Of a stretch of DNA of 64,000 nt, positions 32,683-40,685 are shown piece by piece (position 1 is the first letter of the stretch; each line of letters opens with the position of its first letter). The notes under the pieces are model-generated. The model did no database searches. It was not told the origin of the DNA and worked only from the letters and a program-made list of their open reading frames with translations. Both the position numbers and the translations under genes were made by a program. Origin of the DNA: Pseudomonas marginalis (GTDB lineage: Bacteria > Pseudomonadota > Gammaproteobacteria > Pseudomonadales > Pseudomonadaceae); NCBI RefSeq assembly GCF_001645105.1, contig NZ_LKEG01000044.1, positions 208,811 through 272,810 of the forward strand, read 5' to 3'.

Positions 32683-34070
32683 GAACGCTCCCGCTCGGCA
32701 AAGAGTGCCTGTACAAAGGGTTCGGCTTCAAAGGTGCGCAGGTCATCAATGCCTTCACCGACACCGATATAACGAATCGGCAACCCGAACTGTTTGGCCA
32801 GGGCGAAGATCACACCGCCCTTGGCCGTGCCGTCGAGCTTAGTCAATGCCAGGCCGGTCAGTTGGACCGTCTGGTTGAATTGTTTGGCCTGGCTGATGGC
32901 GTTCTGGCCGGTACCGGCATCCAGCACCAACAGAACCTCGTGCGGCGCGTCTGCGTCGAGCTTGCCGATCACGCGACGGACTTTTTTCAGCTCTTCCATC
33001 AAATTGTCTTTGGTGTGCAGGCGACCGGCGGTATCGGCGATCAGCACATCGATGTTCCGCGCTTTGGCGGCCTGCACCGCATCGAAGATCACCGAGGCGG
33101 AATCGGCACCGGTGTGCTGGGCGATGACCGGGATCTTGTTGCGCTCACCCCAGACCTGCAACTGTTCAACCGCTGCGGCACGGAACGTATCGCCCGCCGC
33201 CAGCATCACCTTCTTGCCTTCGGACTGCAGCTTTTTGGCCAGCTTGCCGATGGTGGTGGTCTTGCCGGCGCCGTTGACGCCCACCACCAGGATCACAAAC
33301 GGCTTTTTCGGGGTGATCACCAGCGGCGCTTCCACCGGCTTGAGCATGGCGGCCAGCTCGGCCTGCAGGGATTTGTACAGCGCGTCGGCGTCGGTCAGTT
33401 GCTTGCGCGCGACCTTCTGGGTGAGGCTCTGGATGATCACGGCGGTGGCTTCGACACCCACGTCGGCGGTGAGCAGGCGGGTTTCGATGTCTTCCAGCAA
33501 TTCGTCATCGATGACCTTTTTACCCAGGAACAAGCTGGCCATGCCTTCGCCGATACTGGCGCTGGTCTTGCTCAGGCCTTGCTTGAGGCGGGAGAAAAAG
33601 CCAGCTTTGCTGGTTTCAACAGGGGCAACGGGTTGCTCGATGACCGCAGGAGCGGCAACCAATGGCTCGACCGCCACGGGTGCTGGTGCTGGTGCTTCAA
33701 CGATAACCGGCTGCGGCTCAACGATCACCGGAATCGGTGGAACCACATGCTCGGCCTGCACATCTTCAACCAGTGCCACGGGCTCTTCAGCCACCGGCAG
33801 TTCCAGCCATGGCTTGTGCTCGGGTTCCGGCTCAGGTTCCGGCTCGGCCTCGGCGACCGGCTGCAATACCGGCTCAGCCATCGGCAATACCACCGGCGCC
33901 GGGGTTTCGGCGACCGGCTCGGCTTCTACTATAGGCTCGGGGATCGGTTCGGCTTGAACCTGCGGCTGTTCGTCAACGGTTTCCTGCGGCTTTTTGCGCA
34001 GCCATCCGAACAGGCCTTTTTTCTCGCCAGCCGGGGCTGGGGTCTTCTTGTCGTCGTTGGAACCAAACAT
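32679..34070 (-). CDS. ftsY: Signal recognition particle receptor FtsY
   Basis: FtsY is the GTPase receptor that docks ribosome-SRP complexes at the membrane. The 463-residue protein has an acidic, Pro/Val/Glu-rich N-terminal A domain (about 1-150) followed by the N domain and the SRP-type G domain: GVNGAGKTTTIGKLA, DTFRAAAVEQL, DTAGRLHTK, TKLDGTAKGG, and the C-terminal GVGEGIDDLRTF. It is the first gene of ftsY-ftsE-ftsX. Confidence 0.97.
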   Translation of the reverse strand: MFGSNDDKKTPAPAGEKKGLFGWLRKKPQETVDEQPQVQAEPIPEPIVEAEPVAETPAPVVLPMAEPVLQPVAEAEPEPEPEPEHKPWLELPVAEEPVALVEDVQAEHVVPPIPVIVEPQPVIVEAPAPAPVAVEPLVAAPAVIEQPVAPVETSKAGFFSRLKQGLSKTSASIGEGMASLFLGKKVIDDELLEDIETRLLTADVGVEATAVIIQSLTQKVARKQLTDADALYKSLQAELAAMLKPVEAPLVITPKKPFVILVVGVNGAGKTTTIGKLAKKLQSEGKKVMLAAGDTFRAAAVEQLQVWGERNKIPVIAQHTGADSASVIFDAVQAAKARNIDVLIADTAGRLHTKDNLMEELKKVRRVIGKLDADAPHEVLLVLDAGTGQNAISQAKQFNQTVQLTGLALTKLDGTAKGGVIFALAKQFGLPIRYIGVGEGIDDLRTFEAEPFVQALFAERERS

Positions 34071-34407
34071 GGAGACGGCTATCTCAAGGTAGCGATGCGC
34101 CAGGGCGCCTCGGTAAATAAATTCGATGCAGAACAGACTGCTTTAACGCCCGCTTGTTCATGCGCAACATTTTGTAAGGCGTAAATAAAGGCCTCAACAA
34201 ATCGACTCAATATAGGACTGAAGCGACAAAATCGGCGAAAAGTGGAAGATCATCGGGGAAACCCTCCATCTATTCCAACATTCCTACGACCGGATTCGGG
34301 ACAAGATGACTACCGCAGTGGCCGTCCCTAAATCGGATCAGTATCCTAGCACCTCCTCGCCCGCCGACGCTAAGACCAAGCGGGCAGCCCAACAGGTTTA
34401 AAAACGA
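34071..34407. other. Divergent intergenic region between ftsY and the M16 peptidase genes
   Basis: This 337-base gap must contain promoters for both directions. It is AT-richer near ftsY. I see no tRNA, riboswitch or strong hairpin. The only open frame of note is the 31-codon one ending seven bases before the M16 start, listed separately. Confidence 0.5.
34306..34401 (+). CDS. Candidate 31-codon ORF before the M16 peptidase operon
   Basis: ATG 34306 to TAA 34401 encodes a hydrophilic 31-residue peptide rich in Ala, Ser, Thr and Lys, beginning MTTAVAVPKSDQYP. It is in the same frame as the following peptidase gene, with the stop only six bases before that gene's ATG. Codon choice resembles that of neighbours. 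It might be a short leader ORF coupled to the peptidase start, or chance. No strong ribosome binding site is seen. Confidence 0.25.
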   Translation: MTTAVAVPKSDQYPSTSSPADAKTKRAAQQV

Positions 34408-35763
34408 ATGAATGCTCTAGCCCGCCGCGCCGCAGGCCTGCTGTTCAGCACAGTTTGTCTGCCTCTTTCAGCCTTGGCTGCCGACCCACAACCCACCCAC
34501 GAATTCACCTTGGACAACGGCCTAAAAGTCGTCGTGCGCGAAGATCATCGCGCCCCGGTGGTGGTTTCCCAGGTCTGGTACAAGGTCGGTTCGAGCTATG
34601 AAACCCCGGGCCAGACCGGTTTGTCCCACGCCTTGGAACACATGATGTTCAAGGGCAGCGCCAAGGTCGGCCCCGGCGAAGCCTCGCTGATCCTGCGCGA
34701 CCTGGGCGCCGAAGAGAACGCCTTCACCAGCGATGACTACACCGCTTACTACCAGGTGCTGGCCCGCGACCGCCTGGGCGTTGCCTTCGAGCTGGAAGCC
34801 GACCGCATGGCCAGCCTGCGCCTGCCGGCCGACGAGTTCAGCCGCGAGATCGAGGTCATCAAAGAAGAGCGTCGCCTGCGCACCGACGACAACCCGATGT
34901 CCAAGGCCTACGAGCGTTTCAAGGCCATGGCATTCCCCGCCAGCGGCTACCACACGCCGACCATCGGCTGGATGGCTGACCTGGACCGCATGAAAGTCGA
35001 AGAGCTGCGGCACTGGTACCAATCCTGGTACGTACCGAACAACGCCACCCTGGTCGTGGTCGGCGACGTCACCCCGGACGAGGTGAAGAACCTCGCCCAG
35101 CGCTACTTCGGCCCGATTCCCAAGCGCGACGTACCACCGGCCAAGATCCCGATGGAACTGGCCGAACCCGGCGAGCGCCAGCTGACCCTGCATGTGCAGA
35201 CCCAACTGCCGAGTGTGATGCTGGGCTTCAACGTACCCGGCCTGGCCACCGCCGACGACAAACGCTCGGTACAGGCTCTGCGCCTGATCTCCGCCTTGCT
35301 GGACGGCGGCTACAGCGCACGTATCTCCGAGCAGCTGGAGCGCGGTGAAGAGCTGGTCTCTGCTGCGTCCACCAACTACGACGCCTATACCCGCGGTGAC
35401 ACCCTGTTCATGTTGAGCGCCACACCCAACCAGCAGAAAAAGAAAACCGTCGCCCAAGCGGAAGCCGGCCTGTGGCGCCTGCTGGACGAGCTGAAGGCCA
35501 AGCCGCCGACCGCCGAAGAACTGGAACGCATCCGCGCCCAGATCATTGCCGGCCTGGTCTACCAGCGTGACTCCATCACCAGCCAGGCCACGGCCATTGG
35601 CTCCCTGGAGACCGTCGGCCTGTCGTGGAAATTGATGGACACCGAACTTGCCGACCTGCAAAGCGTGACGCCGGAAGATATCCAGAAAGCCGCACGCACC
35701 TATTTCACCCGCGAACGTCTCAGCGTCGCCCATGTCCTGCCTCAGGAGACCGCTCATGAGTGA
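34408..35763 (+). CDS. M16 family zinc metallopeptidase, active-type subunit
   Basis: The 451-residue exported protein has a signal peptide (residues 1-25, ending SALAAD). The inverted zinc motif is HALEH at residues 74-78, with the downstream Glu expected in the ENAFTSDDYTAYY region. The second half carries the M16C domain (VMLGFNVPGL...). It resembles the PA0372-type processing peptidase. The partner gene overlaps it by eight bases and lacks the zinc motif, so an active/inactive heterodimer in the periplasm is likely. The substrate is unknown. Confidence 0.93.
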   Translation: MNALARRAAGLLFSTVCLPLSALAADPQPTHEFTLDNGLKVVVREDHRAPVVVSQVWYKVGSSYETPGQTGLSHALEHMMFKGSAKVGPGEASLILRDLGAEENAFTSDDYTAYYQVLARDRLGVAFELEADRMASLRLPADEFSREIEVIKEERRLRTDDNPMSKAYERFKAMAFPASGYHTPTIGWMADLDRMKVEELRHWYQSWYVPNNATLVVVGDVTPDEVKNLAQRYFGPIPKRDVPPAKIPMELAEPGERQLTLHVQTQLPSVMLGFNVPGLATADDKRSVQALRLISALLDGGYSARISEQLERGEELVSAASTNYDAYTRGDTLFMLSATPNQQKKKTVAQAEAGLWRLLDELKAKPPTAEELERIRAQIIAGLVYQRDSITSQATAIGSLETVGLSWKLMDTELADLQSVTPEDIQKAARTYFTRERLSVAHVLPQETAHE

Positions 35764-37246
35764 TCGCAAAAGCAGCCGCCTGATCCTGCCTGGCCTGATC
35801 GTCGTTACCCTGATCGCCGCCGGTGCCGTGTACTTCCTGCGCCCGAGCGAATCCGTCGCCAGCCAGGCCTTGGAAAAAGCCCAATCGAGCAACCAGCTGC
35901 AATCCCTGGCGGAACTGGACGGCAAAGCCCCGACCAACCGCAAGCTCGATGTGCAAACCTGGACCACCGCCGAAGGCGCCAAGGTGTTGTTCGTCGAAGC
36001 CCATGAACTGCCGATGTTCGACGTGCGCATCCTGTTCGCCGCCGGCAGCAGCCAGGACGGCAACGTACCTGGCCTGGCGCTGATGACCAACGCCATGCTC
36101 AACGAAGGCGTGCCGGGCAAGGATGTGAGCCAGATCGCCCGCGACTTCGAAGGCCTGGGCGCGGACTTTGGCAATGGCGCGTACCGCGACATGGCGCTGG
36201 TGTCCCTGCGCAGCCTCAGCGACAGCGACAAACGCGACGCGGCGCTCGCGCTGTTTGACGACGTGATCGGCAAACCGACCTTCCCGGCCGACTCCCTCGC
36301 GCGAATCAAAAACCAGATCCTGGCCGGCTTTGAATACCAGAAGCAAAACCCCGCCAAGTTGGCCAGCCTTGAACTGTTCAAGCGCCTGTACGGCGATCAC
36401 CCTTATGCACACCCCACCGAAGGCACGCCAGAGAGCGTCCCGAAGATTACCCTGGCACAGCTGCAGGCCTTCCACGCCAAGGCATACGCAGCGGGCAACG
36501 CGGTGATTGCGGTGGTCGGCGACCTGACCCGCGCCGAAGCCGAAGCCATGACGGCCAAGGTTTCCGCATCGCTGCCCAAGGGCCCGGCCCTGGCAAAAAT
36601 CGCCCAGCCGACCGAACCCAAACCAGGTTTGAGCCGTATCGAATTCCCGTCCAAGCAAACGCACCTGCTGTTCGCGCAACTGGGCATCGACCGCGCCGAC
36701 CCGGACTACGCCGCCTTGTCGCTGGGTAACCAGATCCTCGGCGGTGGTGGTTTCGGCACCCGTTTGATGAGCGAAGTGCGCGAGAAACGTGGCCTGACCT
36801 ACGGCGTGTACTCCGGCTTCTCGCCGATGCAGGTACGCGGACCGTTCATGATCAATCTGCAAACCCGCGCAGAAATGAGCGGCGGCACCTTGCGCCTGGT
36901 CGAGGACGTGGTGGCCGACTACCTCAAGACCGGCCCGACGCAAAAGGAGCTGGATGACGCCAAGCGCGAGCTGGCCGGCAGCTTCCCGTTGTCTACCGCG
37001 AGCAACGCCGATATCGTCGGGCAGTTGGGCGCCATGGGTTTCTATAACCTGCCGCTGAGCTATCTGGAAGATTTCATGAAACAATCCCAGGCCCTGACCG
37101 TAGATCAGGTCAAGGCTGCAATGAACAAACACTTGAGTGCCGACAAGATGGTCATCGTGACCGCCGGCCCGACCATTGCGCAAAAGCCACTACCGCCCCC
37201 CACTGATAAACCCGCCGAGCAGCCGCTCGGGGTTCCGGAGCATTAA
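35756..37246 (+). CDS. M16 family peptidase-like protein, inactive-type subunit
   Basis: A 496-residue partner of the preceding peptidase. An N-terminal hydrophobic segment (LILPGLIVVTLIAAGAVYFL) acts as signal or anchor. At the place of HxxEH it reads ALMTNAMLNEGV, so zinc cannot be bound. The late signature FGTRLMSEVREKRGLTYGVY has the Arg/Tyr pair that binds substrate in inactive M16 subunits. I start at ATG 35756, within ATGAGTGA shared with the upstream stop. It ends in a Pro-rich tail, and rsmD starts at its last base. Confidence 0.93.
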   Translation: MSDRKSSRLILPGLIVVTLIAAGAVYFLRPSESVASQALEKAQSSNQLQSLAELDGKAPTNRKLDVQTWTTAEGAKVLFVEAHELPMFDVRILFAAGSSQDGNVPGLALMTNAMLNEGVPGKDVSQIARDFEGLGADFGNGAYRDMALVSLRSLSDSDKRDAALALFDDVIGKPTFPADSLARIKNQILAGFEYQKQNPAKLASLELFKRLYGDHPYAHPTEGTPESVPKITLAQLQAFHAKAYAAGNAVIAVVGDLTRAEAEAMTAKVSASLPKGPALAKIAQPTEPKPGLSRIEFPSKQTHLLFAQLGIDRADPDYAALSLGNQILGGGGFGTRLMSEVREKRGLTYGVYSGFSPMQVRGPFMINLQTRAEMSGGTLRLVEDVVADYLKTGPTQKELDDAKRELAGSFPLSTASNADIVGQLGAMGFYNLPLSYLEDFMKQSQALTVDQVKAAMNKHLSADKMVIVTAGPTIAQKPLPPPTDKPAEQPLGVPEH

Positions 37247-37854
37247 TGGCCAGTTCATCTCGCCCGAAAAAACCTGTCCACAACGTGCATAACGGTGTGG
37301 GCCAACTGCGCATCATTGGCGGTGAATGGGGCAGCCGCAAGCTGAGCTTCCCTGACGTCGTAGGCCTGCGCCCGACGCCGGACCGCGTGCGTGAAACCCT
37401 GTTCAACTGGCTTGCGCCGTACATCGCCGGCGCCAAGGTGCTGGACCCGTTCGCCGGCAGCGGCGCACTGTTCCTGGAGGCGCTGTCCCGCGGTGCCGCA
37501 CAGGCTCAGGCGCTGGATGCGAGCAATGTCGCAGTCTCCAGCCTCAAGGAACACCTGGGCACCCTGCGCTGCACCAACGGTCAGGTGCAAACCGCCGACG
37601 CGCTGCGCTACCTCGAAACCCAGGCCGCCAGCGAATACGACGTGGTGTTCCTCGACCCGCCGTTCAACCAGAACCTGCTGCCGACCGTGTGCGCACTGCT
37701 GGAAGAACGTCAATGGCTGGCACCGGACGCGTGGATCTACACTGAAAGCGAGACCGCGCCTTCTACCCTGGGCTTACCGGGCGCATGGCGCCTGCACCGG
37801 GAGCAGAAGTCCGGGCGGGTGTATTACGCGTTGTGGCACCGCAGCGCCGCCTGA
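37246..37854 (+). CDS. rsmD: 16S rRNA (guanine-966-N2)-methyltransferase RsmD
   Basis: RsmD methylates G966 in the small subunit rRNA. The 202-residue protein shows RIIGGEWGSRKLSFP, RPTPDRVRETLFNWL, the SAM motif VLDPFAGSGALFLEALSRGA and the catalytic VVFLDPPFNQNLL. The ATG shares a base with the preceding stop (TAATG), so it belongs to the same transcript as the two M16 genes, as in other Pseudomonas. A REPIN follows directly. Confidence 0.96.
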   Translation: MASSSRPKKPVHNVHNGVGQLRIIGGEWGSRKLSFPDVVGLRPTPDRVRETLFNWLAPYIAGAKVLDPFAGSGALFLEALSRGAAQAQALDASNVAVSSLKEHLGTLRCTNGQVQTADALRYLETQAASEYDVVFLDPPFNQNLLPTVCALLEERQWLAPDAWIYTESETAPSTLGLPGAWRLHREQKSGRVYYALWHRSAA

Positions 37855-37858
37855 CCCG

Positions 37859-37990
37859 TAGTGAGCGGGCTTGCCCCGCGCCGGGTGGCGAAGCCGCCCC
37901 AAAACCAGGCACCTGCAGTCCGCCTGGAAGAATGCATTGACCGGATTAGGGCGGCTTCGCCACCCAGCGCGGGGCAAGCCCGCTCACCAC
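37859..37990. repeat. REPIN (GAGCGGGCTTGCCCCGCGC class)
   Basis: GTGAGCGGGCTTGCCCCGCG at 37861 is mirrored by CGCGGGGCAAGCCCGCTCAC near 37970-37987, with inner arms GGCGAAGCCGCCC and GGGCGGCTTCGCC. It starts four bases after rsmD and ends about ten bases before the next start codon, so it fills the whole intergenic gap. Confidence 0.88.
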
Positions 37991-38000
37991 AGAGATTTGC

Positions 38001-38993
38001 ATGAACCCTTGCGCTGAAAAATTCACCCCCGCCTTCGGCCTCGGCAACCCCCACCTGCAAACGCTGTGGGGCCCGCTGTGGCGACCCACCACCCACATCG
38101 AACGCCAACGCGAACGTCTGTGGCTGGAAGACGGCGACTTCCTCGACCTCGACTGGCACGGCCCCCACGACGCGCAAGCGCCGTTGGTGCTGGTGTTGCA
38201 CGGGCTGACGGGCTCCTCCAACTCGCCCTACGTGGCCGGCCTGCAAAAAGTCCTTGCCGCGCAAGGCTGGGCCAGCGCGGCGCTGAACTGGCGCGGGTGC
38301 TCGGGCGAACCAAATCTGTTGGCGCGCAGCTATCACTCGGGCGCGAGCGAAGACCTGGCAGCGACGATTGCCCATCTGCGGGCCAAGCGGCCGTTGGCAC
38401 CGCTGTACGCCGTGGGTTATTCACTGGGTGGCAATGTGCTGCTCAAGCATTTGGGCGAAACCGGCGAGGCGTCAGGGCTGCAAGGCGCGGCGGCGGTGTC
38501 CGTGCCGTTTCGTCTGGACCAGTGTGCGGACCGTATCGGCCTGGGCTTTTCGCGGGTTTACCAGAAGCATTTCATGCGTGAAATGCTGGCGTATATCCGC
38601 GTCAAACAAAGCCGCTTTCTACAGGATGGGCGGGCGGATGGGCTGAAAACCCTGGAAGCCCTGGGCTCATTGGAGAAGATGCGCACGTTCTGGGATTTCG
38701 ATGGCCGGGTTACCGCGCCACTGCACGGCTTCTTGAGTGCAGAGGACTATTACCGCCGTGCATCGAGCCGCTATTACCTGGGCGATATCCGCACACCCAC
38801 CCTGATCATCCAGGCAGCGGATGACCCGTTTGTGTTCGCCCACAGCCTGCCCGAGGCACATGAACTGTCGGCGTGCACGGAGTTTGAACTGCTGGCCAAA
38901 GGGGGGCATGTCGGCTTTGTCGAAGGAACCCTGAAGCGCCCCGGTTATTACCTGGAGCGCCGCATTCCTGACTGGCTGCTCAGTCGCCGGTAG
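38001..38993 (+). CDS. YheT-type alpha/beta hydrolase
   Basis: The 330-residue protein matches the hydrolase family of E. coli YheT. N-terminal marks are FGLGNPHLQTLWGPLWRP and LDLDWHG. The nucleophile elbow is AVGYSLGGNVLLKHLG, the acid is in LIIQAADDPFVF and the His is in KGGHVGFVEG. The physiological substrate is not known; carboxylesterase activity on short acyl esters is reported for relatives. A REPIN ends about ten bases before the ATG, leaving no good ribosome binding site. Its 3' end overlaps the convergent sulfurtransferase gene by 14 bases. Confidence 0.9.
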   Translation: MNPCAEKFTPAFGLGNPHLQTLWGPLWRPTTHIERQRERLWLEDGDFLDLDWHGPHDAQAPLVLVLHGLTGSSNSPYVAGLQKVLAAQGWASAALNWRGCSGEPNLLARSYHSGASEDLAATIAHLRAKRPLAPLYAVGYSLGGNVLLKHLGETGEASGLQGAAAVSVPFRLDQCADRIGLGFSRVYQKHFMREMLAYIRVKQSRFLQDGRADGLKTLEALGSLEKMRTFWDFDGRVTAPLHGFLSAEDYYRRASSRYYLGDIRTPTLIIQAADDPFVFAHSLPEAHELSACTEFELLAKGGHVGFVEGTLKRPGYYLERRIPDWLLSRR

Positions 38994-39834
38994 CGATTGC
39001 CCGCGCTGGATCGTTAATCCACTCACTCCACGACCCCGCATACAACTTGCCCAACGGATACCCCGCCAGGCTCAAGGCGAACAGGTTGTGGCACGCCGTC
39101 ACCCCCGAACCGCAATACGCCACCAGCTCATCTGGCGAGCGCCCCTGCAATTGGGTGGCGAAGCGCTGCTTGAGCTGCTCAGCCGGCAGGAAGCGGCCGT
39201 CGCTGCCGAGGTTTTCGTTGAACGCCGCACACTGCGCGCCAGGGATGTGCCCGGCAATCGGGTCGATGGGCTCCACTTCACCGCGAAAGCGCGGTTGGGC
39301 GCGGGCATCGATCAGGGTCAGGCTGGGTTGGCCCAGGCGTTCTTGTAGGTGTTCGGCGTCCAGCACCATTCGATTATCCGGCGTACCGACGAAAGTGCCC
39401 GGCTCAACCACCGGTGCGTCGAGGCTCAACGGGAACCCCGCCGCATGCCAGGCCTTGAGGCCGCCATCCAGAATAAACACGCCATCACGCTTGCCCAGCC
39501 AGGCCAGCAACCACCAGGCCCGTGCGGCATAGGCGCCAGGGCCGTCGTCGTAGAGCACCACGTCGGTGTCGGCATTGACGCCCCAGGCCCGCAATTGCTC
39601 GGCGAAGGCATTCGCTGCCGGCAATGGATGACGGCCGGTCACGCCCTTGGTCACCGGCCCGCTGAGGTGGCGCTCCAGATCGGCGTACTGCGCGCCTTCG
39701 ATATGCCCTTCGGCATAGCTGCAGCGCCCGTAATCCGGGTCTTCCAAGGCAAAGCGGCAATCGAGCATCACCACACCGCCGGCCTTCTGGCGTTCGGCCA
39801 ATTGCTGGGGGCTGATCAGTTGGGCAAGCGGCAT
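38980..39834 (-). CDS. sseA: Sulfurtransferase (3-mercaptopyruvate sulfurtransferase type, SseA)
   Basis: The 284-residue protein is a tandem rhodanese. The N-terminal domain (VMLDCRFALEDPDYGR) is inactive in type, and the C-terminal one carries the active Cys in the loop YCGSGVTACHN. CGSGVTA is the mercaptopyruvate sulfurtransferase signature, as against CRxGxR of thiosulfate enzymes. It moves sulfur from 3-mercaptopyruvate to acceptors such as thiols or cyanide. It is a single minus-strand gene 33 bases downstream of laoR. Confidence 0.9.
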   Translation of the reverse strand: MPLAQLISPQQLAERQKAGGVVMLDCRFALEDPDYGRCSYAEGHIEGAQYADLERHLSGPVTKGVTGRHPLPAANAFAEQLRAWGVNADTDVVLYDDGPGAYAARAWWLLAWLGKRDGVFILDGGLKAWHAAGFPLSLDAPVVEPGTFVGTPDNRMVLDAEHLQERLGQPSLTLIDARAQPRFRGEVEPIDPIAGHIPGAQCAAFNENLGSDGRFLPAEQLKQRFATQLQGRSPDELVAYCGSGVTACHNLFALSLAGYPLGKLYAGSWSEWINDPARAIATGD

Positions 39835-39867
39835 GACGGACTCCTATGAACAGATTCGGGAAAGGTC

Positions 39868-40539
39868 CTACTTCACTTCTTCCAATGCCTGATTCAACGG
39901 CACATAAAATTCTTTGAACAATGCATCCACTGCCTCTTTGGCCTGGGGCGTGACAAACCCAGCCTCCAGCACCAGCACCTGATACACCCCACGCTTGATC
40001 GCCTCGGCGCTCAAGTGGGCGGAGTTTTCGTTGGTGGTGCACAAAAAACGCACCCAGGAGGTGAGGATGATCCAGGCATTGAGGGTCAGGGCTTCGGTTT
40101 GCACCGGGTCCATATTGAGAATACCGGCGTCGACGAACCCCTGGTAAATGGCGCCGCCCTGGACCAGGCAGCGTTGGGAAAAGCGCCGATAACCAGTGGC
40201 CAGTTCCGGGTCGCTTTCCAGCAGGTGTTCGAGGTCGCGGTGCAGGAAGCGGTAGCGCCACATGCCGGCCAATACGGCTTGCAGGTAGAAACGTTTGTCT
40301 TCGACAGTGACAGCGCGGCCTTGGGGCGGGCGCAGGAAACTGTCCACCAGGGCTTCGTATTCGCGAAACAGCAAGGCGATGATCGCCTGCTTGTTGGGGA
40401 AGTGGTAGTACAGGTTGCCCGGCGAAATTTCCATATGGGCGGCAATATGGTTGGTGCTCACACTGCGCTCACCCTGCTGGTTAAAAAGCTCCAGGCTGGT
40501 TTGCACAATGCGCTCGCTGGTCTTTACTCGTGGTGCCAT
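39868..40539 (-). CDS. laoR: TetR family regulator LaoR
   Basis: The 223-residue regulator has an N-terminal TetR helix-turn-helix (SERIVQTSLELFNQQGERSV, then AAHMEISPGNLYYHFPNKQA) and a C-terminal ligand domain. Its position, divergent from an aldehyde dehydrogenase, a Tat-exported small protein and a GMC oxidase, matches laoR (PA0367) of P. aeruginosa. LaoR there represses the long-chain alcohol oxidation genes and responds to a fatty acyl intermediate. A perfect palindrome in the intergenic region (40630-40649) is a good operator candidate. Gene identity is by synteny and family, from memory. Confidence 0.85.
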   Translation of the reverse strand: MAPRVKTSERIVQTSLELFNQQGERSVSTNHIAAHMEISPGNLYYHFPNKQAIIALLFREYEALVDSFLRPPQGRAVTVEDKRFYLQAVLAGMWRYRFLHRDLEHLLESDPELATGYRRFSQRCLVQGGAIYQGFVDAGILNMDPVQTEALTLNAWIILTSWVRFLCTTNENSAHLSAEAIKRGVYQVLVLEAGFVTPQAKEAVDALFKEFYVPLNQALEEVK

Positions 40540-40622
40540 AGGGGATCAGCTTCTGTACACGTGATGGGGCATCTTACGGCCTATTCTCGTAGGGATAAAT
40601 CCGCATGTAGGCGTAATGACAT

Positions 40623-40651
40623 TTGACAATTTAGAGTAATGACTCTAAAAA
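40623..40651 (+). promoter_or_regulatory. Candidate laoC promoter with embedded palindromic operator
   Basis: TTGACA (40623-40628) is a perfect -35 box. At a 17-base spacing lies TAAAAA (40646-40651), a fair -10. Between and over them is a perfect palindrome, TTTAGAGT (40630-40637), AATG, ACTCTAAA (40642-40649). A TetR dimer bound here would block RNA polymerase. GTAATGAC also occurs as a direct repeat at 40613-40620 and 40636-40643. LaoR is the obvious candidate binder. Confidence 0.6.
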
Positions 40652-40685
40652 TCCAGGCAGACCTATAACAATCGGGAACGCCGCC

